DNA of 53,356 nucleotides from Bacteroidales bacterium UBA1680 (GTDB lineage Bacteria > Bacteroidota > Bacteroidia > Bacteroidales > UBA932), in contig DCKG01000038.1 of NCBI GenBank assembly GCA_002320605.1, forward strand, positions 1 to 53,356, given 5' to 3'. The position numbers and the translations under genes are program-made. Positions 52,699 to 53,356 of this stretch are shown piece after piece (position 1 is the first letter of the stretch; the number at the start of each line of letters is the position of its first letter). The notes beneath the pieces were generated by a model. The model did not search any database and had not been told where the DNA came from. It was given only the letters and a program-made list of their open reading frames with translations.

Positions 52699-52798
52699 GC
52701 GCCAGCCCACGGTGGCATATTCGTAATACCATCTTCCTCGACCACTGCGGTGGCATATTCATAAAACCTTTTGCTAAAGGGCTCCATTTTATTAAGCA

Positions 52799-53356
52799 AT
52801 GAATACCAAGGCAGAGCTTATAGTCTTGAACCACACCAAATTTGGTGAAAACACCATAATCCTCCATACTCTCAGCAATGAATATGGCAGGCGTGGGTTT
52901 CTGGTGCGAGTCGGCGCTAAGAGTTCCATGGCACTTTTCCTGCCTATGAATATCCTAGAGGCTGAGATTTCCGAAAACCCGAAGTCGCAGCTTTGGAGGG
53001 CCTCGAATTTTGTTTGCCTTTCACCACTGAATGGCATCCGTGGAGATATTCGCAAGAACACTATGACGGTTTTCATGAGCGAGGTTCTTTACAGAGCCAT
53101 TCTGGAAGACACCGATGAGGGTGGCCTGGCTTCTTGGCTGAAACAAGAAATCCTTACTCTGGATGCTTTAGAAAGTGACTTTTCCAATTTTCATCTGCTG
53201 TTCCTGCTGGACCTTTGTTCTGCCCTCGGCTTCAGCCCCTCTCTTCCCGGCTTAGCTCCTTTCGCCGGCACTCAGCTCAGCAACATCGAAGCACTGCTGC
53301 GAAACTATTATCGAACCTTCCAAGGATTTTCATCCCAGGACGGAATCTCTCAAACT
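52799..53356 (+). CDS. recO: DNA repair protein RecO, partial (C-terminus beyond window)
   Basis: RecO loads RecA on SSB-coated DNA. The first 186 residues are present and the frame is open to the window edge. They include the OB-fold start (AELIVLNHTKFGENTIILHT) and the helical part typical of the family (MSEVLYRAILEDTDEGGL, FSNFHLLFLLDLCSALGFSP). The zinc or C-terminal part lies outside. The start ATG is preceded by an AT-rich stretch with no clear box. Found only by translating past the antisense frame. Confidence 0.87.
   Translation, partial: MNTKAELIVLNHTKFGENTIILHTLSNEYGRRGFLVRVGAKSSMALFLPMNILEAEISENPKSQLWRASNFVCLSPLNGIRGDIRKNTMTVFMSEVLYRAILEDTDEGGLASWLKQEILTLDALESDFSNFHLLFLLDLCSALGFSPSLPGLAPFAGTQLSNIEALLRNYYRTFQGFSSQDGISQT

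Noticed and set aside
1..53356. CRISPR arrays, rRNA genes, complete IS elements or prophage
   Set aside because: No regular repeat-spacer pattern, transposase, integrase or rRNA sequence was seen. The single holin-like gene lies in a non-phage context.

Overview
The window looks like a chromosomal segment of an uncultured gut- or rumen-type Bacteroidales (Bacteroidota). Evidence: a SusC/SusD pair, several Bacteroidetes-type lipoproteins and DUF families, ATGA or TAATG gene overlaps, and repeated TAnnTTTG -7 promoter boxes, some with TTG 19-21 bp upstream. No phage, plasmid, CRISPR or complete insertion sequence was seen.

Layout. (1) 1-7.2 kb, minus strand: a small polysaccharide-utilisation locus, susC-susD-GH92 alpha-mannosidase. 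susC carries a one-base frameshift and the mannosidase lacks its C-terminal block. (2) 7.27-7.51 kb: two strong intrinsic terminators enclose about 200 nt of structured, gene-free sequence, a candidate regulatory RNA or susC leader. (3) 7.5-17.4 kb: housekeeping and envelope genes (TPR protein, degenerate M16 peptidase, DUF3109, DUF2007, coiled-coil protein, HemW, YtxH/holin-like trio, aminopeptidase P). (4) 17.5-22.7 kb: M6 metalloprotease with an overlapping lipoprotein, TrpB2, orphan succinate dehydrogenase cytochrome b subunit, tRNA-Met(CAT) and tRNA-Gln(CTG). (5) 22.8-30.4 kb: a five-gene operon of outer-membrane barrel, imelysin lipoprotein, di-heme DUF1111 lipoprotein, CcsBA cytochrome c maturation protein and a RidA/chorismatase-like protein, probably iron- and redox-related. 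(6) 30.5-41.1 kb: a tightly coupled 12-gene aryl-polyene-type operon led by an aromatic amino acid ammonia-lyase, with methyltransferase, two ACPs, acyltransferase, hotdog-KS fusion, KS fragment, KS, chain-length-factor-like KS, DMT protein, LolA-like protein, hotdog dehydratase and GT2. (7) 41.2-45.8 kb: an AroD-AroA fusion, AroB, PPC-domain protein, MgsA and a lipoprotein. (8) 45.9-53.4 kb: ManA and a ROK kinase, divergent from rnr, a C-terminal processing protease, rdgB and a partial recO.

How parts may fit (inference): GH92-released mannose could enter glycolysis through a hexokinase-type ROK kinase and ManA. The shikimate genes lie directly upstream of, and co-directional with, the ammonia-lyase-led operon, so aromatic precursor supply and pigment synthesis sit together. 

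The strongest unlisted signal is a DNA word: GAATAT (or its complement ATATTC) occurs about 155 times by eye count against about 26 expected at random, in all reading frames and between genes, but is almost absent from the susC/susD region. A second is a 23-bp palindrome inserted in frame in two genes of the aryl-polyene operon.
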